Positions 7,866-16,671 of a DNA stretch of 64,000 bases are shown piece by piece. Position 1 is the stretch's first letter. Every line of letters begins with the position of its first letter. The stretch spans positions 248,001 through 312,000 of the forward strand of contig CAVPSV010000005.1 in the NCBI GenBank assembly GCA_963708625.1, in the 5' to 3' direction. The translations under genes and the position numbers were made by a program. The notes under the pieces were generated by a model that saw only the letters and a program-made list of their open reading frames with translations, searched no databases and had not been told where the DNA came from. This DNA is from DASXIF01 sp036498145 (GTDB lineage: Bacteria > Actinomycetota > Actinomycetes > Mycobacteriales > Jatrophihabitantaceae).

Positions 7866-9631
7866 TCGCGACGGCGGGACACGTCGATCACGGCAAGTCG
7901 ACGTTGGTCGGCGCACTGACCGGGATGCAGCCGGACCGGTGGGCCGAGGAGCGCGAGCGCGGGATGACCATTGACCTGGGCTACGCCTGGACGACGCTGG
8001 CCAACGGTGCGCAGGTCGCGTTCGTCGATGTGCCGGGTCACCGCCGGTTCGTGTCGAACATGCTCGCCGGCGTCGGGGCCGTGCCTGCGGTGCTATTCGT
8101 CGTCGCTGCCGACAGCGGCTGGTGCGCCCAGAGCGCCGAACATCTCGATGCGATCGATGCGTTCGGGGTGCGGCACGGTCTGCTGGCGATCACGCGCGCT
8201 GACCTCGGCGACGCGGAGCTGGCCGAACAGGAAGCTCGTACCCATTTAGCGGGCACTCCGCTGGCCGGTATGGAGGCGGTCGCGGTCAGTCCGGTGACCG
8301 GGTTGGGCATCGAGCAACTGCGCCTCGCGCTGATCCGGCTGACCGACGCGTTGCCGCCGTCGCCGCCGCGGCCCACGCGATTGTGGGTGGACCGATCGTT
8401 CACCATCCGCGGGGCGGGCACGGTGGTGACCGGCACGCTCACGAGCGGTTCGATGCGCACCGATCAGGAGGTGGAGGTGGTGCCGCAGGGCACCCGCGTG
8501 CGGATCCGGTCCATCGAGACACTCAAGGCCAGCGTGCGCGACGTCGCCGCAGTCGCGCGGGTGGCGGTCAATCTGCGCGGCGTCAAGCCGTCGGACATTC
8601 CCCGTGGCTCGGCGTTGGTCGCGCCGGGCACGTGGGCGGTCACGTCGAGTTGCGACGTGCGCCTCGTGCACCAGGCCGAGGTGATCGGATCGGAGGCCAC
8701 CTGTCACTTCGGCTCCGCGTCGGTCACCGCGCGGGTACGTCCGCTCGGCGATGACACGGCACGGCTCACGTTGGCCAGAGCCGCACCGCTCGCTATCGGC
8801 GACCGCGGGCTGCTGCGTGCGCCCGGAGGCTCGAACGTCCTGGCCGGCGTCGTGGTGCTCGATCCATATCCGCCGCCGTTGAGCGCGCGCGGGTCGGCGC
8901 GGGCCCGGGCCGAAGAATTGGCCGTCCTCATCGGTGCGCCGGACTCATCGGCACACATCGAGACACGTGGTGCGGTCCGTCGCGACATGCTGCACCGCGC
9001 TGGTGTGTTGGCAGCGGGCGCCGCCGGTCCGGATATTTCCGTGGAGCGGGGGGAGTGGATCGTCGCCCGGCAGATGTGGGCACGGTGGCGCGAGGACCTT
9101 CTCGCGGCGGTCGATCGCTGGGCTGCCGCCAACCCGCTGCGACCAGGCCTTTTGCCGGCCACTGCCGCGCAACAGCTCGACCTGCCCGACGTCGCACTCG
9201 TCGCACTGCTGGTGGCCGAACAGGAGCAGCTGGTCATCGACGGTGACGGCGTGCACCGTCGTGGTGTCGTTGCGATGCTGCCGCGGGAGGCGGAGCAGGC
9301 TCTCGTCGAGCTGCTCGACGATCTCGACGCGCAGCCGTTCGCCGCCCGGGAAGCGCCCGCGCTCGCCGCCTCAGGGCTGACCGAGGCGTACCTGGCGACC
9401 GCGGTGAAACAACGCAGGTTGATCCGTATCTCGGGCGGTGTCTACCTGCGGCCGGACGCACCAGATCGCGCCCGTGCCGTCCTCGCCGGATTGCCGCAGC
9501 CGTTCACGGTGAGCGCGGCTCGTCAGGCGCTGGGGACGACTCGCCGCGTGGCGCTGCCATTGCTGGAAGAACTCGATCGTCGTCGGCTCACCCGCCGGGT
9601 GGACGAGCAGTTGCGCACCACTGACGAGTGA
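7856..9631 (+). CDS. selB: Selenocysteine-specific elongation factor
   Basis: 591 residues. The EF-Tu-like GTPase has G1 GHVDHGKST at 8-16, switch I RGMTIDLGY, G3 DVPGHRRF, and the G4-like region AITRADL. Domains 2 and 3 follow (DRSFTIRGAGTVVTGTL), and the C-terminal half contains the winged-helix repeats that read the SECIS hairpin in selenoprotein mRNA. The ATG at 7856 was chosen because it starts immediately before the G1 strand. It overlaps the selA end by 10 bp. SelB delivers Sec-tRNA to in-frame UGA codons. The reading frame is intact, unlike selA. Confidence 0.93.
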   Translation: MHVIATAGHVDHGKSTLVGALTGMQPDRWAEERERGMTIDLGYAWTTLANGAQVAFVDVPGHRRFVSNMLAGVGAVPAVLFVVAADSGWCAQSAEHLDAIDAFGVRHGLLAITRADLGDAELAEQEARTHLAGTPLAGMEAVAVSPVTGLGIEQLRLALIRLTDALPPSPPRPTRLWVDRSFTIRGAGTVVTGTLTSGSMRTDQEVEVVPQGTRVRIRSIETLKASVRDVAAVARVAVNLRGVKPSDIPRGSALVAPGTWAVTSSCDVRLVHQAEVIGSEATCHFGSASVTARVRPLGDDTARLTLARAAPLAIGDRGLLRAPGGSNVLAGVVVLDPYPPPLSARGSARARAEELAVLIGAPDSSAHIETRGAVRRDMLHRAGVLAAGAAGPDISVERGEWIVARQMWARWREDLLAAVDRWAAANPLRPGLLPATAAQQLDLPDVALVALLVAEQEQLVIDGDGVHRRGVVAMLPREAEQALVELLDDLDAQPFAAREAPALAASGLTEAYLATAVKQRRLIRISGGVYLRPDAPDRARAVLAGLPQPFTVSAARQALGTTRRVALPLLEELDRRRLTRRVDEQLRTTDE

Positions 9632-9680
9632 GCGCCGCGGGTACTGCGTGCGGCGTCTCGCCGTGCCGACCGCTGCCGGG

Positions 9681-9775
9681 TGGCGGAGGTGGACGGGAAT
9701 CGAACCCGCCAGACCGAGATTCTCGGCCTCGACGATTTTGAAGATCGCGGCGCCCACCAGGACGCGTACACCTCC
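9681..9775 (-). tRNA. selC: tRNA-Sec (anticodon UCA)
   Basis: 95 nt including an encoded CCA (TGG at 9681-9683 on the + strand). The acceptor stem pairs GGAGGTG with CACCTCC, with discriminator G. The anticodon loop carries UCA (complement of TGA at 9739-9741). The long extra arm (GAGGCCGAGAATCTCGGTCT on the minus strand) and long acceptor/T stack are the marks of bacterial selenocysteine tRNA. It converges on selB with a 49-bp gap. Confidence 0.95.
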
Positions 9776-9866
9776 GTGACGCATCTTGTCAGGGGCCGTG
9801 TACCCCTCGCGCGCAAGTCCGGGGCGCGTGTTCTTCCCCTACGCCTGGCGCCGCGGCGGCGTCCTG

Positions 9867-10871
9867 CTAACCAGGCGGCGGGAGTGGATTGCCGGGCAGG
9901 CGAACGGCCTGGGCGCTGAAGGTCAGCCCGGCGCCGAAGCCGGCCAGCAGGCCGATGGCGCCGGTTGGGGTGTTCTCGGCGCACCACTTGCTCAGCGCGA
10001 TCGGGATGGACGCGGCAGAGGTGTTGCCGGATCCGACGATGTCCGTCAGCACGTGGACGCCGGAATCCAGGTCAAGTTGAGCGCTGATCGCATCGATCAT
10101 GCGCAGGTTGGCTTGGTGCAACGCGAGCACCTCGATGTCGCGGGTGGTGATCCCCGCTCTCGCGCATGCGCCACGGATCAGGTCGGGCACGATCGACACC
10201 GCCCAGCGGAAGACTTCGCTGCCGCTCATCTGTAGGCGGAACCCGGCTCCGGCTGGTTCGGCGTGGATCAGTAGTGCGCCTGTTCCGTCGCTGCCTGTCT
10301 CGGCCGGCCAGATGCCGATGTCAGTCGGCTCTTGTGCGCGGAGGACAACGGCTGCGCCGGCCCCGTCGCCGAAGATGATCGAGCTGCCGAGATCGTCTGG
10401 GTCGAGCATTCCGCTCATCCATTCGACGCCGACGATCAACACTCGACGCGCGGAGCCAGTCCGGATGAGAGTGTCGGCAGTATCGAGTGCGTAGCTGAAG
10501 CCGCTGCACGCGGCGTTGATGTCCATCGCTGCTGCCTGTGGCGCGACGGCGGCCGCCAGGCGAGCACTGGTCGATACGCGGTCGCCGAGCGAGCAGGTGG
10601 CGACGAGCAACAGATCGATGTCGGTGGGCGATATGCGCGCTGCGTCTAGAGCTGTCGTTGCGGCCCGTCTGGCGTGCTCGAGCGCCTCGTCAGCCGAGCG
10701 GGTGCGTCTGAGTTCGGCGATGCCGGTGCGGCGGGTGATCCAGTCGCCGTCCCGGCCGAAGGGCCGACCGAGTTCGCTCGCGGCGATGACATGGGCAGGT
10801 TGGCTGCTGCCGAGTGACACGAGGCGTGAGCCCGGCACGTCGGGGGCAGACCTCAGTGAGACGGACGGCAC
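9867..10871 (-). CDS. 3-oxoacyl-ACP synthase III family protein (KAS III)
   Basis: 334 residues from a GTG at 10871. The thiolase-fold Cys-His-Asn triad is clear: Cys122 in NAACSGF, His252 in LHQANLR and Asn283 in GSGNTSAAS. FabH-type enzymes condense an acyl-CoA with malonyl-ACP to start fatty-acid or polyketide chains. The gene stands alone rather than in a fab operon, so it may be a specialised starter enzyme rather than the housekeeping FabH. A 65-bp gap upstream separates it from the reductase gene and holds a palindrome-like TAACCGGTAG stretch, a possible promoter or operator. The start was placed after the upstream Arg-rich frame, which overlaps the next gene. Confidence 0.88.
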   Translation of the reverse strand: MPSVSLRSAPDVPGSRLVSLGSSQPAHVIAASELGRPFGRDGDWITRRTGIAELRRTRSADEALEHARRAATTALDAARISPTDIDLLLVATCSLGDRVSTSARLAAAVAPQAAAMDINAACSGFSYALDTADTLIRTGSARRVLIVGVEWMSGMLDPDDLGSSIIFGDGAGAAVVLRAQEPTDIGIWPAETGSDGTGALLIHAEPAGAGFRLQMSGSEVFRWAVSIVPDLIRGACARAGITTRDIEVLALHQANLRMIDAISAQLDLDSGVHVLTDIVGSGNTSAASIPIALSKWCAENTPTGAIGLLAGFGAGLTFSAQAVRLPGNPLPPPG

Positions 10872-10936
10872 GACGTTACTCTGACGTCCTACTAACCGGT
10901 AGCCAACCCTACCGACGGGTACGAGTCCGACGTCAC

Positions 10937-12205
10937 CTAGGAGCTTTCCGACTGAGCACGGTCCGAAGAGCGCAAGCTGGCCCGCAGCCAGCGGCGGTAG
11001 CGGTGCAGCGCGCGTGCCTGATCGAGGTTGTCGTGGATGAACGCACGCAGCGGGTGCGTGGTCAGGCTCGGCTGCTTGCCACGGGCGATGCGACGTAGTT
11101 GGTGCCGGACCAGCGCCATGCTGGCGGCCGAGGCGAGAATCTTGTCGTCCCAAGTGACCGGCCGTAGCGCTCGCTCGACGTCCTCGCCGTTGCGCCAACG
11201 CTCGGGTAGGTCCGGCGTGACCGCCAGCGCGGTGCCCATCCCGGCAATCGCGACGCCGCTGGCGAGGACTTTCTCCGCCGTGTCACGGCGTGAGATGCCG
11301 CCGGTCAGCATCAGGGGGAGTGGACTGGTGGCCGCGAGATCTGCGGCGAGGTCGAGGAAGTACGCCTCGCGCTCGAGTGTGCGTGCGTTGGTGGGTCGTC
11401 CGGACATCGCGGGGCTTTCGTAGCTGCCACCGGAGAGTTCGACGAGATCCACGCCGAGTGGTTCGAGCATCGCGATGACGCGCTGGGCGTCGGCCTCGTC
11501 GAACCCACCACGCTGGAAGTCGGCTGAGTTCAACTTCACCATGACGACGAACGACGCGGGCACGGCCGAACGGACGGTCTCGACGATCCGCAGCAGCAAC
11601 CGCGCGCGGTCAGCCAACGGACCACCCCAGTCGTCGGCGCGCTGGTTGGCCAGCGGTGACAGGAACTGTGACAGCAGGTAGCCGTGCGCGCCGTGGATCT
11701 CCACGCCGTCGAAGCCGGCCTGCTCGGCCCGAATCGCGGTCGTCACGAAACGTTCGATGGTGCTCTCGATCTGTGCCGAGGTCATCGCGGTGGGCGGGCG
11801 GAATCGTTTGCTGTGCTTGCCCATGTCCAGGTTTACTGCCGACGGTCCCCAGGAGACGCCGGGCATGTTGGCGCGGACCTGTCGCCCGGGATGGCTGATC
11901 TGCATGATCATCGCCGCACCGTCGGCTTTCCCGGCCGCTGCCCACCGTTGGAACGGCGCCACGGGCGAATCGGCATCGAGCACCACGCCACGCGGGCCGG
12001 TCAACGCCTGTTTGTGGACCATGACGTTGCCCGTGATCAGCAGGCCGGCGCCGCCGGCTCCCCATCGCTGGTACAGGCGGACGAGCCGGTCATCCGGCAA
12101 TTGGGCGTGGCCGGCGAGCCCCTCTTCCATCGCCGCCTTGCCGATCCGGTTTCGCAGCACCAAACCGGATCGCAGCGTCAATGGCGCGAAAAGCTCACTC
12201 GACAT
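10937..12205 (-). CDS. NADH:flavin oxidoreductase, old yellow enzyme family
   Basis: 422 residues from ATG 12205, preceded by an AGAGG ribosome-binding site. The FMN TIM barrel shows the N-terminal APLTLRSG...NRIGKAAM, the substrate-side EIHGAHGYLLSQFLSPLAN and the phosphate-binding GGISRRDTAEKVL. OYEs reduce activated C=C bonds (enones, nitro compounds) with NAD(P)H. The C-terminal 50 residues are an Arg-rich helical extension. The gene is divergent from a TetR regulator, and two matching palindromes fill the shared promoter region, so this enzyme is the likely regulatory target. Confidence 0.9.
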   Translation of the reverse strand: MSSELFAPLTLRSGLVLRNRIGKAAMEEGLAGHAQLPDDRLVRLYQRWGAGGAGLLITGNVMVHKQALTGPRGVVLDADSPVAPFQRWAAAGKADGAAMIMQISHPGRQVRANMPGVSWGPSAVNLDMGKHSKRFRPPTAMTSAQIESTIERFVTTAIRAEQAGFDGVEIHGAHGYLLSQFLSPLANQRADDWGGPLADRARLLLRIVETVRSAVPASFVVMVKLNSADFQRGGFDEADAQRVIAMLEPLGVDLVELSGGSYESPAMSGRPTNARTLEREAYFLDLAADLAATSPLPLMLTGGISRRDTAEKVLASGVAIAGMGTALAVTPDLPERWRNGEDVERALRPVTWDDKILASAASMALVRHQLRRIARGKQPSLTTHPLRAFIHDNLDQARALHRYRRWLRASLRSSDRAQSESS

Positions 12206-12233
12206 CCCAGGACCCGCCTCTGCATCGACTATC

Positions 12234-12252
12234 ATGTGAACGACGCTCACAT
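12234..12252. promoter_or_regulatory. TetR-type operator 1
   Basis: Inverted repeat ATGTGA-N7-TCACAT, 19 bp, in the divergent promoter region between the OYE reductase and the TetR gene. It shares half-sites and spacer length with operator 2. Confidence 0.8.
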
Positions 12253-12262
12253 TAGCCGCTCG

Positions 12263-12281
12263 ATGTGAGCACCGTCCACAT
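12263..12281. promoter_or_regulatory. TetR-type operator 2
   Basis: Second copy, ATGTGA-N7-CCACAT, 19 bp, centred 29 bp from operator 1 and ending 15 bp before the TetR start codon. Autorepression together with control of the divergent reductase is the natural reading. Confidence 0.8.
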
Positions 12282-12296
12282 TTGAGGGAGTGATCT

Positions 12297-12896
12297 GTGT
12301 CAACCGAGGCCGCCCGGTATCACCACGGGGACCTCGCCGCCGCGCTCGTACGTGCGGCGCTCGAACTTCTCGAACAGGGTGCGCCGGATCTCTCGCTGCG
12401 GGCGGTCGCGCGGCGGGCCGGCGTCGCTGCGTCGGCGCCGTACCGGCACTACGCGGACCGGGACGCACTGCTGTCCGCAGTCGCCGCCGTCGGCTACCGC
12501 GACCTGGCGCAGGCACTGGCCTCGGCCCACCCGCAACCGGCTACGCCCGATGACCTGGCCGCCGTGGCGGTCGCCTACGTGCAGTTCGCGCTGCGCCGGC
12601 CAGCTCTGTTCCGGGTGATGTTCGGCGAGCCATGTGACCGCGACAGCGCCGAACGTGTCGCGGCGACGCAGGCGATCTCTGCTTACGTCAACGGGATCGT
12701 CCGCCGAGCCTTCCCCGGCGCCGAACCCGAAGCGCTTGCCACCGGCATGTGGGCCCTTGTGCACGGACTCGCGTTCCTCTATCTCGACGGCAAGCTCGAG
12801 GCGCCCAACCTCGATGTCGTGGCCGATCACGTGCGGTCGACCGTCCACGCGGTGCTGAACGTCCGGCCGACCGCGACCCCAACCGGCCGCCACTAG
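12297..12896 (+). CDS. TetR/AcrR-family transcriptional regulator
   Basis: 199 residues from a GTG preceded by GAGGGAG. The N-terminal helix-turn-helix occupies about 10-60 (SLRAVARRAGVAASAPYRHY). The ligand domain contains the WHG-type signature (ALFRVMFGEP near 105, ALVHGLAFLYLDG near 155). It is divergent from the OYE reductase gene with two palindromic operators between them, so it probably represses itself and the reductase until a small inducer, perhaps the enone substrate, binds. Confidence 0.92.
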   Translation: MSTEAARYHHGDLAAALVRAALELLEQGAPDLSLRAVARRAGVAASAPYRHYADRDALLSAVAAVGYRDLAQALASAHPQPATPDDLAAVAVAYVQFALRRPALFRVMFGEPCDRDSAERVAATQAISAYVNGIVRRAFPGAEPEALATGMWALVHGLAFLYLDGKLEAPNLDVVADHVRSTVHAVLNVRPTATPTGRH

Positions 12897-13016
12897 ATTC
12901 CCGACTCGACCGACCCACCCTCGGCGCAGGTCAGGCGTCGGTCGAGCATGTCGTGACGCGTCAGACCGAACGGGTGAGCTGCTGTTGCGGTCGTGGGCCG
13001 GTGCGAGGATGAGGGC

Positions 13017-13952
13017 ATGCCGGTGATCGAGGTCAGCGACCTTCGGAAGGTGTACGGAGATCGCACGGTCGTCGACGATGTGAGCTTCGCGGTGGACCAG
13101 GGGGAGATTTTCGGCATCCTGGGACCCAATGGGGCCGGGAAGACGACCACTGTCGAATGCATCGGCGGACTTCGCCAACGCGACGGCGGGCGGATCAGCG
13201 TTGCGGGAATGGATCCGGCATCCGAAGGCGCCGCGTTCAGGCAGGTTGTCGGTATCCAGCTGCAGGAGTCGCGCCTACCCGACAAGATGCGAGTGATCGA
13301 GGCGCTGACCCTCTACGCCTCGTTCTATCCCGAGCCACAGGAACCGGATGAGCTGCTCGAACGGCTCGGCCTGACCGGGCAGCGCAGCACGTATTTCGCC
13401 AAGCTCTCCGGCGGGCAGAAGCAGCGGCTCTCCGTCGCGCTTGCGCTCATCGGCAGACCCAGGATCGCGATCCTCGATGAGCTCACCACCGGACTGGATC
13501 CGGTTGCCCGCCGCGAGGTATGGGATCTACTGGAAGAGCTTCGCGGCACCGGGGTCACCATGCTCTTGGTCTCGCACTTCATGGAGGAGGCCGAGCGACT
13601 CTGCGACAGGGTCGTTGTGATCGACCACGGCCGTGTCGTGGCCGCCGACACTCCCGAGGCACTGGCCGCAGCTGTGCAAGCCGATCAGCGGATGAGCTTC
13701 GTGCCGTCCGCGCCCCTCGACCCCGCGGTGCTCCAGCCATTGCCGGACGTCCACTCGGTGAGCGTCGAGGGTGAGCGGATCGTGGTGACCGGCACTGACA
13801 ACGTGGCCAGCGCCGTGATCATCGCGCTACACGACCGGGGCATTTCAGCGGGCCGGCTGCGCGTCGATCAACCCAACCTCGACGATGCGTTCGTGGCCTT
13901 GACCGCTGGCGAGGAACACACCGATTCCGTCGCAGCAACGGCAAGCCGATGA
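13017..13952 (+). CDS. ABC transporter ATP-binding protein, DrrA-like
   Basis: 311 residues. Walker A is GPNGAGKTTT at 36-45, the signature is LSGGQKQRL, and Walker B with its catalytic Glu is IAILDELTTGLD (Leu where Pro is usual). The C-terminal extension of about 80 residues is typical of daunorubicin-resistance (DrrA) exporters. The ATG at 13017 is preferred over an in-frame ATG 24 bp earlier because the fold starts at once and the spacing fits. It overlaps the permease start by 4 bp. Together they form an ABC-2 drug/lipid exporter. The substrate is unknown. Confidence 0.92.
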   Translation: MPVIEVSDLRKVYGDRTVVDDVSFAVDQGEIFGILGPNGAGKTTTVECIGGLRQRDGGRISVAGMDPASEGAAFRQVVGIQLQESRLPDKMRVIEALTLYASFYPEPQEPDELLERLGLTGQRSTYFAKLSGGQKQRLSVALALIGRPRIAILDELTTGLDPVARREVWDLLEELRGTGVTMLLVSHFMEEAERLCDRVVVIDHGRVVAADTPEALAAAVQADQRMSFVPSAPLDPAVLQPLPDVHSVSVEGERIVVTGTDNVASAVIIALHDRGISAGRLRVDQPNLDDAFVALTAGEEHTDSVAATASR

Positions 13953-14734
13953 GCTCCGCGCCCACGCAGACCGTCGTCTCATTGCCACGGATCAACTGGC
14001 GTGCGGCCCGGGCGATGCTGGTGAGCGAAGCCCGACTGCTCGTGCGCAACCCCGGCGTGGTGATTTGGACGGCAATTCTGCCGGTCGCCGCCTCGATCAT
14101 TCTGGGCTCCATCCCCGCCGTGCGTGCCCCATCCGACACCTTGGGTGGGCTGAGCTTCTTCCAGGTCTATCAGCCGATCCTGGTGTTCTTCGCCATCACC
14201 CTGCTGGCCATGCAAGCGCTGCCGGACGTCCTCACCCGCTACCGCGAGATGGGCGTACTGAAACGCCTGCGCACCACGCCGGTTTCCCCGGCCCTACTGC
14301 TCGGCGCCCAGCTGGCACTCATCCTGTCGGTGGCCATCGGTTGCATGGTGCTGATGGTGGCGGTCCCGCCACTGGGCGGTGCCCCTTGGCCACGCAACAT
14401 CGGCAGCTTTCTGATCAGCTACCTGTTGGGCGCCTGGGCGATGCTCGGCCTGGGGATGGTGATCGCCAGCCTCTTCCACAACGCGAAGGTCGCCGCCGGC
14501 TTCGGATCGTTCCTGTTCTTCGTCATGCAGTTCTTCGCCGGCCTGTGGATTCAGCGGCCCAACATGCCGACGTGGCTGCGAGACGTCTCCGACTACACGC
14601 CCAGTGGTGCCGCCGTACAGGCGCTGACCGACTCCAGCATCGGGCACTGGCCGCGCGCGTTCTACTTCATCGTGCTAGCGGTGTGGGGCGCAGCGACATC
14701 GCGACTGGCCGTCCGCATGTTCACCTGGGAATGA
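13949..14734 (+). CDS. ABC-2 type transporter permease
   Basis: 261 residues with about six predicted membrane segments (for example 37-55, 75-95, 117-140, 150-172, 178-200, 235-252) and the ABC-2 hallmark LPDVLTRYREMGVLKRLRTT, a cytoplasmic coupling segment. Its ATG overlaps the ATPase stop (ATGA), so the pair is cotranslated and probably forms a 2+2 exporter. Confidence 0.9.
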   Translation: MSSAPTQTVVSLPRINWRAARAMLVSEARLLVRNPGVVIWTAILPVAASIILGSIPAVRAPSDTLGGLSFFQVYQPILVFFAITLLAMQALPDVLTRYREMGVLKRLRTTPVSPALLLGAQLALILSVAIGCMVLMVAVPPLGGAPWPRNIGSFLISYLLGAWAMLGLGMVIASLFHNAKVAAGFGSFLFFVMQFFAGLWIQRPNMPTWLRDVSDYTPSGAAVQALTDSSIGHWPRAFYFIVLAVWGAATSRLAVRMFTWE

Positions 14735-14883
14735 GCTAGACGGATCAGCCGAAGCCGCCGTTGACCGTAGACCGCTCGCGTGAGTCAATCATGTTCGTGG
14801 GAACCGGCCCGCGTATTCGTGGCTCGATTTCGACCGCCCCAGACCGCGTAGGGGCCGCATCCGTACTGGAATGAGGGGTTGTT

Positions 14884-15792
14884 GTGCCGAAGCTGGACTA
14901 TCCGAAAATCCTGACCAACAAGGACTGGCAGAGCAAGAAGGCTGTGCTCGACAAGGTCGGCAAGAACAAGAAGACCGGGGTCGGCGATGAGCTCGACCTG
15001 TTCGAGAAGGCCTACCTCAAGACCGACTTCGCGAAGCCCTCGGACGGCGTCAAGCCCACCACCCACGACCCGCTGCGCTTCCAGGCCCAGCTCAGCCAGA
15101 TGCGCCAGCACTTCATGACCGAACGAAAGAAGGTCGAGTCGCAGTACCTCGCGACGGACAAGAAGATCGACGCCGCGATCAAGACGCTCGGCGCCGGGTC
15201 CAACAGCGGCAAACACTTGGCGAAGATCAAGGCAGCTCTGTCGGCTTTCCGGGGCCACGACATGGCCGAACACATCCACCAGCTGGAGCGCGCCAGCGTC
15301 AAGGCGTACGTGGCGAATCTGCAGAAGTCGATCGCCTTCGGCTTCGTCGAGGATGGCGAGAAGACCCGCAAGAACGTGGCGCCGTACAAGAAGTACCTCG
15401 GCGAGATCACCAGCTACGACGACATCGAAGATCGGTTCCACCCGAACAACGGGCGCAGCTCGAACCCGCCGGGTCGGGCGTTCTCCACGATGTGCCAGAA
15501 CTGGGACCAGTTTCTGGCTGCGGAGTTCCCTGACTATTCCAAGAAGTTCTACTCCGGAACGGCGATGGATTTCGTTCGTCCGACCACGGTGCTTTACACG
15601 CTGGCGACGCCAGGGCAGTCCGGCTCGCTGGTGTGCGTGGAGAAGATGAAGGCACTCAACGCCGGCTCCGAGACCGAACGCGTGGCGAAGTTCAAGAAGG
15701 ACGCCCAGTCGGACTGGGCGGCAGCCGAAAAGTTCGTCGATGCCTTCTTCCGATTGGTCGACACGATGCCCAAGGACCTCAAAGCCCTGTAG
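14884..15792 (+). CDS. Orphan lysine-rich protein
   Basis: 302 residues from a GTG, not recognised. Lys-rich (KILTNKDWQSKKAVLDK at the start), mostly helical to about 165, then a mixed C-terminal part with aromatic residues (AEFPDYSKKFYSGTAMDF). There is no signal peptide, membrane segment or known catalytic motif. It sits alone between an ABC exporter and a methyltransferase with about 150 bp upstream. Its composition resembles the orphan at 5126-6214 although the two do not align by eye. Confidence 0.7.
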   Translation: MPKLDYPKILTNKDWQSKKAVLDKVGKNKKTGVGDELDLFEKAYLKTDFAKPSDGVKPTTHDPLRFQAQLSQMRQHFMTERKKVESQYLATDKKIDAAIKTLGAGSNSGKHLAKIKAALSAFRGHDMAEHIHQLERASVKAYVANLQKSIAFGFVEDGEKTRKNVAPYKKYLGEITSYDDIEDRFHPNNGRSSNPPGRAFSTMCQNWDQFLAAEFPDYSKKFYSGTAMDFVRPTTVLYTLATPGQSGSLVCVEKMKALNAGSETERVAKFKKDAQSDWAAAEKFVDAFFRLVDTMPKDLKAL

Positions 15793-15830
15793 CCGGCTAG
15801 CTCGGGCAGGTTCGGCCGTATCGTGGGCCG

Positions 15831-16671
15831 ATGCCCGAACGAACGTCGCAGGTGCCGCCGGACCAGTGGACTGTCGTGGATGAGGGCTGGGGTTGGCGCG
15901 CGGTCGATTTTGCGACGCTGAGCGAGCCAGGGAACTGCCGCGAGTACCTCGCCATGCATCAACTACTCGGTGTCGGTTCGGGTGATCGCGTGCTGGACGT
16001 CGCTTGCGGTTCTGGTCTTGCCGTCGAGTTGGGTGCGGCGCGGGGGGCGACGGTTGCCGGCTTGGACGCGTCGACTCGGCTGATCGCGATCGCTCGGGAT
16101 CGTTCGCCGCAGGCCGACCTGCAGGTTGGTGATATGCACGCTCTGCCGTGGCCGGAGAACACCTTCGACGTGGTCACCAGCTTCCGAGGTATCTGGGGCA
16201 CGACGCCGGACGCGGTGGCCGAGGTGCGACGTGTCCTTCGTCCCGGAGGCCGCATGGGTCTTACGGTCTGGGGGCATATCAAGGCATCGCCGGGTGCGTG
16301 GGCCCTTTCCCCGTTCACCCTGGCAGCGCCGGACAAAGTCGCCAACCAAGCGGCGATGGTGAAACTCGGGCGCCCCGGTGCCGGCGAGGAACTTCTGGCC
16401 AGTTGGGGTTTCGAGGACGTCGAACGACACGAGATCCCGTTCGCGTGGGAGTTCGCGGACCCCGAGCACTATGCCCGCGTCGATCGCCTCGACCGGTCCG
16501 GCATACGAGGCAATCCAGACGGTCGGTGAGCAGGCGTTCCTCGACCACGCACGGGAGGTCGCCGCCGGGCGGCTCCGCGATGGGCTGCCGCTGCGGGCGG
16601 TCATCCTTGTCGTCGGGTACGTCGCCACCAAGCCGCTGGCTGCTGCGCCTGGGCACGACGACGAACCCCCC
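15831..16671 (+). CDS. SAM-dependent methyltransferase, frameshifted near 16482
   Basis: The first 215 residues form a class I methyltransferase: motif I VLDVACGSG, GLDAS after strand 2, GDMHALPWPENTFDVV and the post-III VLRPGGRMGLTVWG. The open frame runs to a TGA at 16529, but the conserved end (IASTGPAYEAIQTVGEQAF...PLRAVILVVGYV) continues in another frame. Removing one G at about 16482 (GTCGATC to GTCATC) rejoins them. The true stop is unclear because the restored frame runs without a break into the next domain; the end given here is the domain boundary. Substrate unknown. Confidence 0.7.
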
